64,000 nt of DNA from Allocoleopsis franciscana PCC 7113. GTDB taxonomy: Bacteria; Cyanobacteriota; Cyanobacteriia; Cyanobacteriales; Coleofasciculaceae. Shown here piece by piece: positions 1 to 7,488 of the stretch; position 1 is the stretch's first letter, and each line of letters opens with the position of its first letter. A model generated the notes under the pieces. The model saw only the letters and a list, made by a program, of their open reading frames with translations, was not told the DNA's origin and did not search any database. The DNA is taken from NCBI RefSeq assembly GCF_000317515.1, contig NC_019738.1:5172001-5236000 (forward strand), given 5' to 3'. Both the position numbers and the translations under genes were made by a program.

Positions 1-420
1 GCCAATCCCCAGCCGCCGATAAACCCCAAGCAACGGCAGCAAAATTCCTAGCATCGCCAGCAGTGAGAGAGTGAACCATTGGTACTGGAAGACGAACACC
101 CAGGCAATTTGAGCCAAGCAAGCCACTACCAAAAGATACCCCATTCGCCGCAGACTAGGGTTTTGTGCTTGGGCAGGCAGTACCTGATAAACACCGAAGC
201 TGAGCAAACCTAGATAAATCAGTCCCCAAATGGCAAAGGCATAGTTCGCCGGAACAATCAAAACCTCTCTGAAGAAGGTATTGGAAATTGCGCCAATTGT
301 GAGTCCGTTGAGTGGGGCAATATTTGCCCAAACATTAATGCCAAAGGCGGCAAGGATAGCTGCCAGGTTAAGGAACTGTCTGAGTTTGTCTCGGTCTAAG
401 GCTTTAGTAGATTGTTTCAT
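1..420 (-). CDS. TspO/MBR-like tryptophan-rich membrane protein (5' part, runs off window)
   Basis: An open frame starts with ATG at 420 on the minus strand and is still open at base 1, so about 140 N-terminal residues are visible. The product is very hydrophobic. It has a predicted helix near residues 16-40, a second around ANYAFAIWGLIYLGLLSFG, a third near residues 90-107 and the start of a fourth. The motif FAIWGLIYLG and the Trp/Leu-rich helices resemble cyanobacterial proteins annotated as tryptophan-rich sensory (TspO/MBR) proteins, which bind porphyrins or related ligands in membranes. The match is by pattern only and the second half is missing. Alternative: an unrelated polytopic membrane protein. 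A HetR-site-like sequence lies about 100 bp upstream. Confidence 0.7.
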   Translation of the reverse strand, partial: MKQSTKALDRDKLRQFLNLAAILAAFGINVWANIAPLNGLTIGAISNTFFREVLIVPANYAFAIWGLIYLGLLSFGVYQVLPAQAQNPSLRRMGYLLVVACLAQIAWVFVFQYQWFTLSLLAMLGILLPLLGVYRRLGIG

Positions 421-1051
421 AACTTCAAAAAAATTCCTCGAAAGAAGGCAGAATGCTCTCCCCACTCTCTGGTCTGCTTCTCAATCTCTCAAATTTATGA
501 TACTGTTGGTCAATTAATAAGGGGTCTAACCCTCCATGCCTCAATTGGGCATTTGGGCGTTAACTCTGTGCATAGCGATCGCCTAGCAGTTGCCAGTTAC
601 GTTAGCGTAGCTAGCGTGTTAGGGCGAACCTCAGATTGACACTCTTGCGATCCGTTAGGCAAGGCAGATGATCGAAAAGTTGGTTTGATGGTCACTGTTT
701 CGGCAAAGACTCCCCCTAGATGTGAGGGCTGAAAATACCCAGGAATCGCCCCAGTACTTAACAATCTTCTTTGTTTGTGGGGTTGTCTTTAACCTATCAT
801 CTCTCGCCTCTCAAGTATTGCCCTAGGTATAGGAAAGATAGTCCTAGGTTCCCCAAACTTAGATCAGTACTTTCCTCGATTTTTAACAAATGTTAAAGAT
901 TTTTCTGGTTTTTGGCAACCTGAAGACTTGTGTTCAACCATAATAGTTATCTAAAGACTTCAAATCTAAGATAGGGAAACAGCGTATTCAGGGTGTGTCA
1001 GGAAGTTGCCACACTGCTCCTGCTACCACAACTAGAAACAGAGCCAACGTT
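421..1051. other. Divergent intergenic region without a gene
   Basis: About 630 bases separate the TspO-like start (420, minus) from the cyclic-nucleotide-binding gene (1052, plus). Short reading frames here have no recognisable protein. It holds one HIP1 octamer (575-582), a small repeated CGTTAGCG/GCTAGCGTGTTAG stretch near 597-622, two CCTAGG-containing stretches near 821-850 and a HetR-site-like near-palindrome at 520-532. Promoters for both flanking genes must lie here but none could be assigned. Confidence 0.6.
520..532. promoter_or_regulatory. HetR-binding-site-like sequence
   Basis: The 13-mer AGGGGTCTAACCC is an interrupted near-palindrome (GGGT-CTA-ACCC). As remembered, it is identical to the core of the inverted repeat bound by HetR upstream of Anabaena hetP (AGGGGTCTAACCCCTCA). 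It lies 100 bp upstream of the TspO-like gene. The match is by memory and the sequence is short, so function is inferred. Confidence 0.35.
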
Positions 1052-1615
1052 ATGAAAAAGGTCTTTTTTTTACTGGGTGAACTAGTGGACGAGGACATCG
1101 ATTGGATGATCTCAACGGGTCGTCGCGAGGAAGTGCCTGCGGGAACCGTTCTCATCCAAGAAGGTCGGCCCATCGATACACTCCTGATTCTGCTAGAGGG
1201 AACGCTGTCTGTGTCTGTTGCCGCCCTAGAAGGCAAGACGATCGCTCGCTTAACCAGTGGTGCGGTTGTGGGCGAAATGTCCTTCGCTGATGCCCGTCCC
1301 CCGTCAGCGACGGTTCAGGCGGTAGAAAACTCCTTGATTTTAGCGATTCCCAGAGCGAGTTTGGTCGAAAAATTGAGAGAGGATGAAGGCTTTGCGTCTC
1401 GTTTTTATCGGGCGATCGCCATTTTCATGTCCACCCGACTACGGGGTACAGTCAGATATTTGGGTTATGCCAAAGGTCAACTGTTGCAAGACGATAACAC
1501 CTCAGCCGATGACCTCTCTCCCGAAATGCTCGATAATGTTCCCCTGGCTAAGGCTCGATTTGACTGGCTGCTCAGGCGCTTGAGAAATACGGATTATGCC
1601 GCCCTCCCGGAATAA
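1052..1615 (+). CDS. Cyclic nucleotide-binding domain protein
   Basis: The product is 187 residues from the ATG at 1052. A longer GTG start at 995 would add 19 polar residues unlike the family. Residues about 5-120 form a CRP-type beta-roll: the segments RREEVPAGTVLIQEGRPIDTL, LILLEGTLSVSV and SGAVVGEMSFADARPPSATVQA carry the phosphate-binding-cassette pattern GEMSF-x5-PPSATV, with Pro-Pro where Arg-x commonly sits. No DNA-binding winged helix follows; the C-terminus is a short helical tail. It is therefore probably a stand-alone cNMP sensor or a degenerate one rather than a transcription factor. The FHA-GAF cyclase at 25.7-27.3 kb is a possible source of signal, but that link is inference. 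Confidence 0.85.
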   Translation: MKKVFFLLGELVDEDIDWMISTGRREEVPAGTVLIQEGRPIDTLLILLEGTLSVSVAALEGKTIARLTSGAVVGEMSFADARPPSATVQAVENSLILAIPRASLVEKLREDEGFASRFYRAIAIFMSTRLRGTVRYLGYAKGQLLQDDNTSADDLSPEMLDNVPLAKARFDWLLRRLRNTDYAALPE

Positions 1616-1815
1616 AATCTAAGCCCGACTATAGACTTGTTTCAGGATGGTTAATTAGTTAACAATTTCCATACCATAGTTTGGCTCTTGTGTCAATAAA
1701 ATGACAATTTTTTGCAGAATAAGTAATTTTGGTCATGACAACGACGAGTGAGTCAAGACCGATTGAAGGTTTTTTAATGAAATACTGCCTCCAATCTGTG
1801 TCAAGAGGCAGGAAT

Positions 1816-1836
1816 TAAGGATGCTAGTTATCCTTA
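1816..1836. terminator. Hairpin between convergent genes
   Basis: A perfect 7-bp inverted repeat, TAAGGAT/ATCCTTA, with a 7-base loop lies between the convergent cyclic-nucleotide-binding gene and the Psb35-related gene. There is no U-tract, so terminator function is only inferred from position. A second weak stem (GCCTC/GAGGC) lies just upstream near 1787-1809. Confidence 0.3.
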
Positions 1837-1872
1837 CCAGATTTAGTATGTTAACTAGTCCTAACGGGGTTT

Positions 1873-2076
1873 TTATAAGCCCGGATTATCTTTCTTTTCT
1901 ACCTTGGGCACAATATCAGGACGCTCTTTGTTTTCCCAACCGGGAGGACGCTTCGAGTTGTACCAGGCAATTGAGCCAATGGTTACAGCCGCAATAAAAC
2001 CTACAACGTACACCAGGGTAAAAGAAACTGGAAAATGGGGAGCCGCCTCGACTCCTACTCCCATTAATAAATGCAT
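1873..2076 (-). CDS. Psb35-related small photosynthetic membrane protein
   Basis: A 67-residue protein with one transmembrane helix (about residues 15-38, FPVSFTLVYVVGFIAAVTIG) followed by the charged segment YNSKRPPGWENKERPDIVPKVEKKD. This layout and the conserved SIAWYNSKRPPGWE stretch match the cyanobacterial family annotated as photosystem II protein Psb35-related (Ssl2148-type), a single-helix thylakoid protein associated with high-light proteins. The family call is from memory of the pattern. The gene lies downstream of the penicillin-binding protein gene on the same strand, separated by 223 bases with a hairpin, so it is probably transcribed on its own. Confidence 0.65.
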   Translation of the reverse strand: MHLLMGVGVEAAPHFPVSFTLVYVVGFIAAVTIGSIAWYNSKRPPGWENKERPDIVPKVEKKDNPGL

Positions 2077-2247
2077 CGTTTGTAAACTCCTTATGGTATT
2101 TTGGTTATCCTACCAAAACATAGAGAAGCTTCTATCACTCCTGAGTTGGATCTGCCTGATTGAAGAAGAGAGGGAAAGAAAAAGAATGCTTCAAGGCTCT
2201 GCCCAAGAGGCTTAACTCACATCCCTATCTAGACTCAGACAGACTCT

Positions 2248-2267
2248 CCCCCTTTTTAGGGAGGGGG
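2248..2267 (-). terminator. C/G-run hairpin downstream of the PBP gene
   Basis: CCCCC and GGGGG are separated by 10 A/T-rich bases and sit 33 bases downstream of the PBP stop codon. Such C5-TTTTTAGGGA-G5 hairpins are common behind cyanobacterial genes. No U-tract is present, so this is a tentative terminator. Confidence 0.3.
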
Positions 2268-2299
2268 TGACAAACTTTTGCCAGCCGGGTCTAGCTTGA

Positions 2300-5062
2300 T
2301 TACTCGGCGGCTGGTGCCGGTGGCTCTGGGGGGGGCGCTGGTGCAACAGGAGCTCTCGACCGAGCAGGTTCTGATACTTTTCTAGACGCTGGAGGAGCTG
2401 GAGGAGCCGCTGCTGGTGCGGATTCATACCGGGCGCGGCGGCGTCTAGGCGCGGGAGCTGGTGATGAAGTTGATGGCTCACTCCTCTGGGAAGAGCGCCG
2501 CCTTTTGGAGGATGAGCGGGTCGAAGTCGAGTTGCTGGACTCTGTGGCGTTGGAATCTGAGCTTCTAGAGCTTGAGCGCCGAGAACTTGAGCGCCGAGAA
2601 CTTGAGCGCCGAGAACTTGAGCGCCGAGAACTTGACTCGTTGGAGCTAGTATTTTCCCCAGAGCTTCGCCGACGCCGAGAACTTGACTCAGTGGAGCTAG
2701 TATTTTCCCCAGAGCTTCGCCGACGCCGGGAACGTCTTGGCGTTTCTGATTGACTCTCACTGGAGCTTTGAGAGGCCGATTGACTCTCACTGGATCTGCG
2801 CCGCCGTCGCCGCCGCCTTGAAGAACTGTCGTCTAAAGAAGTATTCTCGGAAGTATTAGAGCGCGAACTCCCGCTATAACTGTTTTCTGTTCTAGAGCGC
2901 CTTCTAGAAGTGCGTTCTGAATTCCTTTCGGAAGCGCTATCAGAATCAGAATCAGAATTAGGAATCGCTTTGGTTATCGCTCGTTTAGGTCTAATGGGTT
3001 GGGCTTTAATCGTGGGCTTGCGGTTTTCTAATTGTGTCGGGCGGTCAGGAAATTTTTCAACTTCCATGTCTTTGACCACCTTTTCCATGAACTGATGCCA
3101 GGTAGAAGCGGCTGTACTACTCGCGCCAGAGGTGGGTTTGTTGTCATCATTGCCGAGCCAGACACCGGCTACCATCTGGGGAATGTAACCAATAAACCAG
3201 AGGTCGCGAGCCTCATCTGAGGTGCCCGTCTTTCCAGCAACCGGGCGATTATCGAGCTGAGCCGAACGGCCGGTACCATCCTTGACGACGTTTCGCAGCA
3301 TCCAAGTCATGATTGCAGCCGTATCTTGGTCAATCGCCCGCTCACTCTTACTTTTCCCCTCGTAAATGACCTTACCGTGCTGATCGAGAATGCGGTGAAT
3401 ACCATAAGGATTGGTATGCAATCCTTGGGTTGCCAGAGTGCCATAAGCACTGGTGATCTCTAACAGATTCACCTCAGAGGCTCCTAAGGCAAGGGAGTAG
3501 GTGGGGTGGAGTGTTGATTCAATCCCCATTTTTTTTGCCACATCAATCGTAGGCTCCCAACCTACATCAATCAGCGTTTTCAATGCGACAACATTAATCG
3601 AATGGGTGAAAGCATCTCGGATATTGACCCAACCCCGGAATTTATCCCCATAGTTTTTCGGTGTGTAGCCATCGACGGTATAGGGCGCATCTAGGTAGCC
3701 GCGATTGGGAGAAATGCCAGCGGCGACGGCTGTGGCGTAAACAAATGTCTTAAAGGTAGAACCAGGCTGACGCTTGGCCTGAGTGACACGGTTAAATTGT
3801 TGATTATAGAAATCCTTGCCTCCCACCATGGCCTTAATCTGACCGGTGCGTGGGTCAATGGCAACCAAAGATGCTTGCTTAAACCCTTGCCAGCGTCCCT
3901 CTCGTTTGACGGTTTCTTGAACGGCTTCTTCAGCGGCGTTTTGCCAGTCCACATTTAAAGTGGTTTCAATCGTCAATCCCTGCTGAGCTAATTTCTCTTT
4001 GGAAATGTACTTGGGGAGTTCCTGTTGAATGTAGTCAGTAAAGTAATTGGCTTTTCGCTCCAGTCGCTTGGGATTGCTCGGTTTAGTCACCACAGGCGTT
4101 GCAATCGCCTCATCCGCTTGCGCTTTTGTGATAAATCCGTTGTTTTGCATCCTTTTTAGGACAGTATCACGGCGCTCTTTGGCGATTTTGGGGTTGCTCA
4201 AAGGTGAGTAGTCATTAGGAGCAGCAGGCAATCCGGCAATCATCGCCATTTCGGGCAGGGTCAAATCTTTTACCGATTTACTAAAGTAGACCCAAGCCGC
4301 ATCCGCAACTCCATAAGCACCTGAACCCAGATAAACTAGGTTTAAATACCGCTCAAGGATAGTGTTTTTGTCAACATTCTTCTCAATTCTTTGCGCCATC
4401 AGCATTTCTTTGAGCTTGCGCGCGATGGTTCGCTCCTGATTGAAGTAGACAATTCGGGCAAGCTGCTGGGTGATGGTGCTTCCACCTTCTACGACATCCC
4501 CAGCTTGAATGTTAGACAGTAGAGCGCGGAGAATTCCTTGGTAATCGACCCCGTGATGTTTTTCAAAGCGCTGGTCTTCAGTCGCTAGAAAGGCTTGAGT
4601 TAAGGTTTTAGGAACGTCGTCAATTTTGATGGTTTCGCGGGTGGCTGGCCCAATTTGCTGGAGAATTTCACCCTTTTCTGCTTTGATCGTAATCGTGTCA
4701 TCTCGGACATAGGTCAAGAGATCGGCAGTGGAATCCGGAAGACTGTTCTCTAGAACTACCCACCCGACACCCAACGCGATCGCACCACCTCCAGCACTGA
4801 TTCCCAACCAAAACCAAGGGCGACGATGTAGCTTTCTCGGTCCTGTGAACTGCTCAATGACTGGCGTCGAAACACGCTTGATGCCGTTGATCGTAACCGT
4901 TACACCCTGTTGGCATCGCGTCAATAGCCCATGACTCGATTTCGGTTGCCCTGTCTTTTCTTGTTGCTGATCAGGAGACAGCGATTCCGGCTCGGATTCT
5001 GTTGACGCCGATGAATTAATCTGACTTGATAAGTCTTTATGCTTTGGGATGAACTTTGACAC
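2300..5062 (-). CDS. Class A penicillin-binding protein (PBP1a type) with Ser/Arg-rich tail
   Basis: A bifunctional peptidoglycan synthase of 920 residues, well above the usual length of about 650-770. It has a cytoplasmic N-terminus, a transmembrane helix at about 83-104, and a GT51 glycosyltransferase domain at about 140-310 with the catalytic Glu in ATEDQRF (E162), GGSTITQQLAR and RKLKEMLMAQRIEK. A transpeptidase domain follows at about 390-670 with the active-site STFK near residue 435, SIN in THSINVV and KTGT near 610. It polymerises lipid II and cross-links stems on the outer face of the inner membrane. Residues about 700-920 are low complexity: Ser/Arg/Glu runs, an eight-Arg run, then Ala/Pro. 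This tail is encoded by tandem repeats and is not part of the family. It is presumably periplasmic, could bind anionic wall polymers, and may vary in length between strains. Confidence 0.95.
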   Translation of the reverse strand: MSKFIPKHKDLSSQINSSASTESEPESLSPDQQQEKTGQPKSSHGLLTRCQQGVTVTINGIKRVSTPVIEQFTGPRKLHRRPWFWLGISAGGGAIALGVGWVVLENSLPDSTADLLTYVRDDTITIKAEKGEILQQIGPATRETIKIDDVPKTLTQAFLATEDQRFEKHHGVDYQGILRALLSNIQAGDVVEGGSTITQQLARIVYFNQERTIARKLKEMLMAQRIEKNVDKNTILERYLNLVYLGSGAYGVADAAWVYFSKSVKDLTLPEMAMIAGLPAAPNDYSPLSNPKIAKERRDTVLKRMQNNGFITKAQADEAIATPVVTKPSNPKRLERKANYFTDYIQQELPKYISKEKLAQQGLTIETTLNVDWQNAAEEAVQETVKREGRWQGFKQASLVAIDPRTGQIKAMVGGKDFYNQQFNRVTQAKRQPGSTFKTFVYATAVAAGISPNRGYLDAPYTVDGYTPKNYGDKFRGWVNIRDAFTHSINVVALKTLIDVGWEPTIDVAKKMGIESTLHPTYSLALGASEVNLLEITSAYGTLATQGLHTNPYGIHRILDQHGKVIYEGKSKSERAIDQDTAAIMTWMLRNVVKDGTGRSAQLDNRPVAGKTGTSDEARDLWFIGYIPQMVAGVWLGNDDNKPTSGASSTAASTWHQFMEKVVKDMEVEKFPDRPTQLENRKPTIKAQPIRPKRAITKAIPNSDSDSDSASERNSERTSRRRSRTENSYSGSSRSNTSENTSLDDSSSRRRRRRRRSSESQSASQSSSESQSETPRRSRRRRSSGENTSSTESSSRRRRSSGENTSSNESSSRRSSSRRSSSRRSSSRRSSSRSSDSNATESSNSTSTRSSSKRRRSSQRSEPSTSSPAPAPRRRRARYESAPAAAPPAPPASRKVSEPARSRAPVAPAPPPEPPAPAAE
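2571..2635. repeat. 15-bp tandem repeat in the PBP tail
   Basis: Four exact copies of CTTGAGCGCCGAGAA plus a partial fifth. On the coding (minus) strand they encode repeated Ser-Arg-Arg-Ser-Ser. The perfect identity suggests recent slippage expansion. Confidence 0.85.
2641..2735. repeat. 51-bp direct repeat in the PBP tail
   Basis: Two nearly identical copies start at 2641 and 2692 (51-bp period). They encode SSGENTSS(T/N)ESSSRR. Together with the adjacent 15-bp array they show that the Ser/Arg tail grew by duplication. Confidence 0.8.
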
Positions 5063-5475
5063 TTTAACTCCTCAGTTACACCACAAGCCGCCACAACTTC
5101 TTGCTTATTTTAGGGCTTGGGATCAAGATTTGCGAAAAGTCGCGATTGTCTTTTTGATGTAATGTTAAATCCGATGCCCCAGAAGCCTCTATCTAATGAG
5201 GGAGCAAGGCTTTCCACACGCTTGGGTTCCCCTAGTTTGGCTGTGCCTTAACTTCTGATCCCCTTGGGTCGCTCAGCACTATTTTCTATTCCCCTGTACA
5301 GCAGATAAACAAGAAGCTCCTTTTTTTTCATGGGGGACTATCTCTCCGGTACAACTCTTCCTAACCGTCGTCAACAAAATATCGTGGTCGATGATACATG
5401 TCAGGTGAGATTTTATCGGAATTATCTCAAAAATACCATCATATTATTCTAGACAGTGGGAGAGACACCCGATAA
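5063..5475. other. Divergent intergenic region without a gene
   Basis: About 410 bases between the PBP start (minus) and the SemiSWEET start (plus). No credible reading frame, tRNA or repeat was seen. Promoters of both genes presumably lie here. Confidence 0.6.
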
Positions 5476-5736
5476 ATGGACACACAATTCATCAATATTT
5501 TGGGGCTAATTGCCGGAACGCTGACAACAATCGCTTTTTTGCCTCAACTGTTCAAAACCTGGAAATCCAAGTCAGCTAAAGATGTTTCTTTAGTCATGAT
5601 GATTACCTTCTCTGTCGGTATTTTTCTATGGATCATATATGGAATTGCGATTGGAGCGATGCCCATTATTGTGACTAACGCCGTCACCCTGGTTTTGGCG
5701 CTAATGATTTTGGTTCTTAAAATTAGATATAGGTGA
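5476..5736 (+). CDS. SemiSWEET-family sugar transporter
   Basis: An 86-residue protein of the MtN3/saliva (PQ-loop) superfamily. It shows the three-helix half-SWEET layout: helix 1 at about 5-25 (INILGLIAGTLTTIAFLPQLFKTWKSKSAKDVS, with the PQ motif at 23-24), helix 2 at about 38-60 and helix 3 at about 63-82. Bacterial SemiSWEETs dimerise to form a passive sugar uniporter in the inner membrane. The start ATG follows GGGAGAGACACC. Its stop overlaps the GTG start of the radical SAM gene (GTGA), so the two are probably translationally coupled, though no functional link is known. Confidence 0.9.
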   Translation: MDTQFINILGLIAGTLTTIAFLPQLFKTWKSKSAKDVSLVMMITFSVGIFLWIIYGIAIGAMPIIVTNAVTLVLALMILVLKIRYR

Positions 5737-7406
5737 AACAATTCATTGATAACCTTCATGCAACGCCTGTGACCTCTGCTGTTTTCGCATCTGAACGCCT
5801 TCTGTTTACGCCCGCTACCCCTCAAGCGGACGCTATTCCTACCATCTTTGCTTTTCCGAATGAATACAGCGTGGGCATTACCAGCCTGGGTTATCAAGTG
5901 GTGTGGGCAACTTTAGCCTCGCGCTCCGACTTGCAAGTCAGCCGCTGGTTCACGGATGTTCATGAACCCCTGCCGGGACAGCCGGAATTACTAGGTTACT
6001 CTATATCATGGGAATTAGATTATGTCAATCTATTGAACTCCCTAGAAGGTTTAGGAATCCCGTTGAGGTCGGTTGAGCGAGAGTCTCACCATCCCCTCGT
6101 TTTTGGGGGAGGTCCCGTATTGACAGCCAACCCAGAACCCTTTGCAGATTTCTTTGATCTAATTTTGCTAGGGGATGGAGAAATTCTGCTGGGTGAGTTC
6201 CTCGAAGCTTACAAAGAAGTTCGCTCCGCTGAAAGAGAAACACAACTAAGGCGTCTAGCGCAGGTACCGGGAATCTATGTTCCCAGCTTGTATGAGGTAA
6301 CTTACCACCACTCGACAGGCGAAATTCAATCCATTCAACCCGTAGAAGCTGAGATTCCCCCAAGGGTGGAAAAACAGACTTATCGAGGTAATACGCTATC
6401 GGCTTCAACTGTGGTAACGGAAAAAGCCGCTTGGGAAAATATCTATATGGTAGAAGTGGTACGCAGTTGCCCAGAGATGTGCCGCTTCTGTTTGGCGAGT
6501 TATCTGACGCTGCCCTTTCGGACGCCAAGTGCGACGGATTCTTTGATTCCAGCTATTGACAGGGGATTAGAGGTAACTAAACGGATTGGCTTATTAGGAG
6601 CATCGGTAACACAGCATCCTGAGTTTGAAGTATTACTCGATTACCTGTCTCAACCGAGGTATGAGGATGTGCGGCTGAGTATTGCTTCCGTGCGAACCAA
6701 TACAGTCACACCAAAGTTAGCAGAAACTCTGACTCAACGAGGGACAAACTCCATTACCATCGCGGTGGAAAGTGGTTCAGAACGGCTGCGGCAAATTATT
6801 AATAAGAAGCTAACCAACGAGGAAATTATTCAAGCTGCCCTTAATGCCAAAGCGGGTGGATTAAAGAGCCTCAAACTCTATGGAATGGTGGGTGTTCCAG
6901 GCGAAGAAATGTCCGACGTGGAACAAACCGTGGCGATGATGAAACAGATCAAAAAAGCTGCTCCCGGTTTACGTTTGACTTTTGGTTGCAGTACCTTTGT
7001 TCCGAAAGCCCATACCCCATTTCAATGGTTTGGGGTGAATTCTCAGGCAGAGAAGCGGCTGAAGTTTTTGCAGAAACACCTGAAACCCCAAGGAATCGAT
7101 TTCCGACCGGAAAGCTATAACTGGTCGGTGATTCAAGCCTTGATATCCAGAGGAGATCGCCGATTATCCCATTTATTAGAACTTACGCGACATTATGGAG
7201 ACTCTGTAGGCAGTTATCGCCGTGCTTTCAAAGAACTGAGAGGACAATTACCGGAACTGGATTTTTACGTTCATACTAACTGGTCAACGGATAAAGTATT
7301 ACCTTGGAATCACTTACAGGGGCCACTACCTCAGGGAACGTTACTCAAGCATCGGGATGCGGCAATTTCTCAATTTGAACAACCTCAAGTTGTGGGTATT
7401 GGATAA
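5733..7406 (+). CDS. B12-binding-domain radical SAM protein
   Basis: A 557-residue protein of the TIGR03960-like family. The N-terminal part (about 30-165) has a Rossmann/B12-type fold with VFGGGPVLTANPEPFADFFDLILLGDGE. The radical SAM core follows, with the 4Fe-4S ligands C246, C250 and C253 in RSCPEMCRFC, then GLLGASVTQHPEF, SITIAVESGSERLRQIINK and KLYGMVGVPGEEMSDVE. No DUF2344 fusion is seen at the C-terminus. The substrate is unknown; members of the larger family act in methylthiolation-like or tRNA-related chemistry. The GTG start overlaps the SemiSWEET stop by 4 bases, and the open frame has no better start nearby. Confidence 0.9.
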   Translation: MKQFIDNLHATPVTSAVFASERLLFTPATPQADAIPTIFAFPNEYSVGITSLGYQVVWATLASRSDLQVSRWFTDVHEPLPGQPELLGYSISWELDYVNLLNSLEGLGIPLRSVERESHHPLVFGGGPVLTANPEPFADFFDLILLGDGEILLGEFLEAYKEVRSAERETQLRRLAQVPGIYVPSLYEVTYHHSTGEIQSIQPVEAEIPPRVEKQTYRGNTLSASTVVTEKAAWENIYMVEVVRSCPEMCRFCLASYLTLPFRTPSATDSLIPAIDRGLEVTKRIGLLGASVTQHPEFEVLLDYLSQPRYEDVRLSIASVRTNTVTPKLAETLTQRGTNSITIAVESGSERLRQIINKKLTNEEIIQAALNAKAGGLKSLKLYGMVGVPGEEMSDVEQTVAMMKQIKKAAPGLRLTFGCSTFVPKAHTPFQWFGVNSQAEKRLKFLQKHLKPQGIDFRPESYNWSVIQALISRGDRRLSHLLELTRHYGDSVGSYRRAFKELRGQLPELDFYVHTNWSTDKVLPWNHLQGPLPQGTLLKHRDAAISQFEQPQVVGIG

Positions 7407-7488
7407 CAAAAATCTTCATGAGCTTTTTTGCGCTTTTATTAGTCACCTTCGCGATTCGATTTTCTCAGCAGCTTTGGATGGCGTAGTC

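Noticed and set aside
2212-2790. 192-residue frame on the minus strand overlapping the PBP tail
   Set aside because: It reads the same Ser/Arg repeats in another frame, giving Leu/Gly/Ala repeats (ALGKILAP); the PBP frame has real domains.
6025-6528. 167-residue reverse frame inside the radical SAM gene
   Set aside because: It is antisense to conserved radical SAM sequence and has no recognisable motif.
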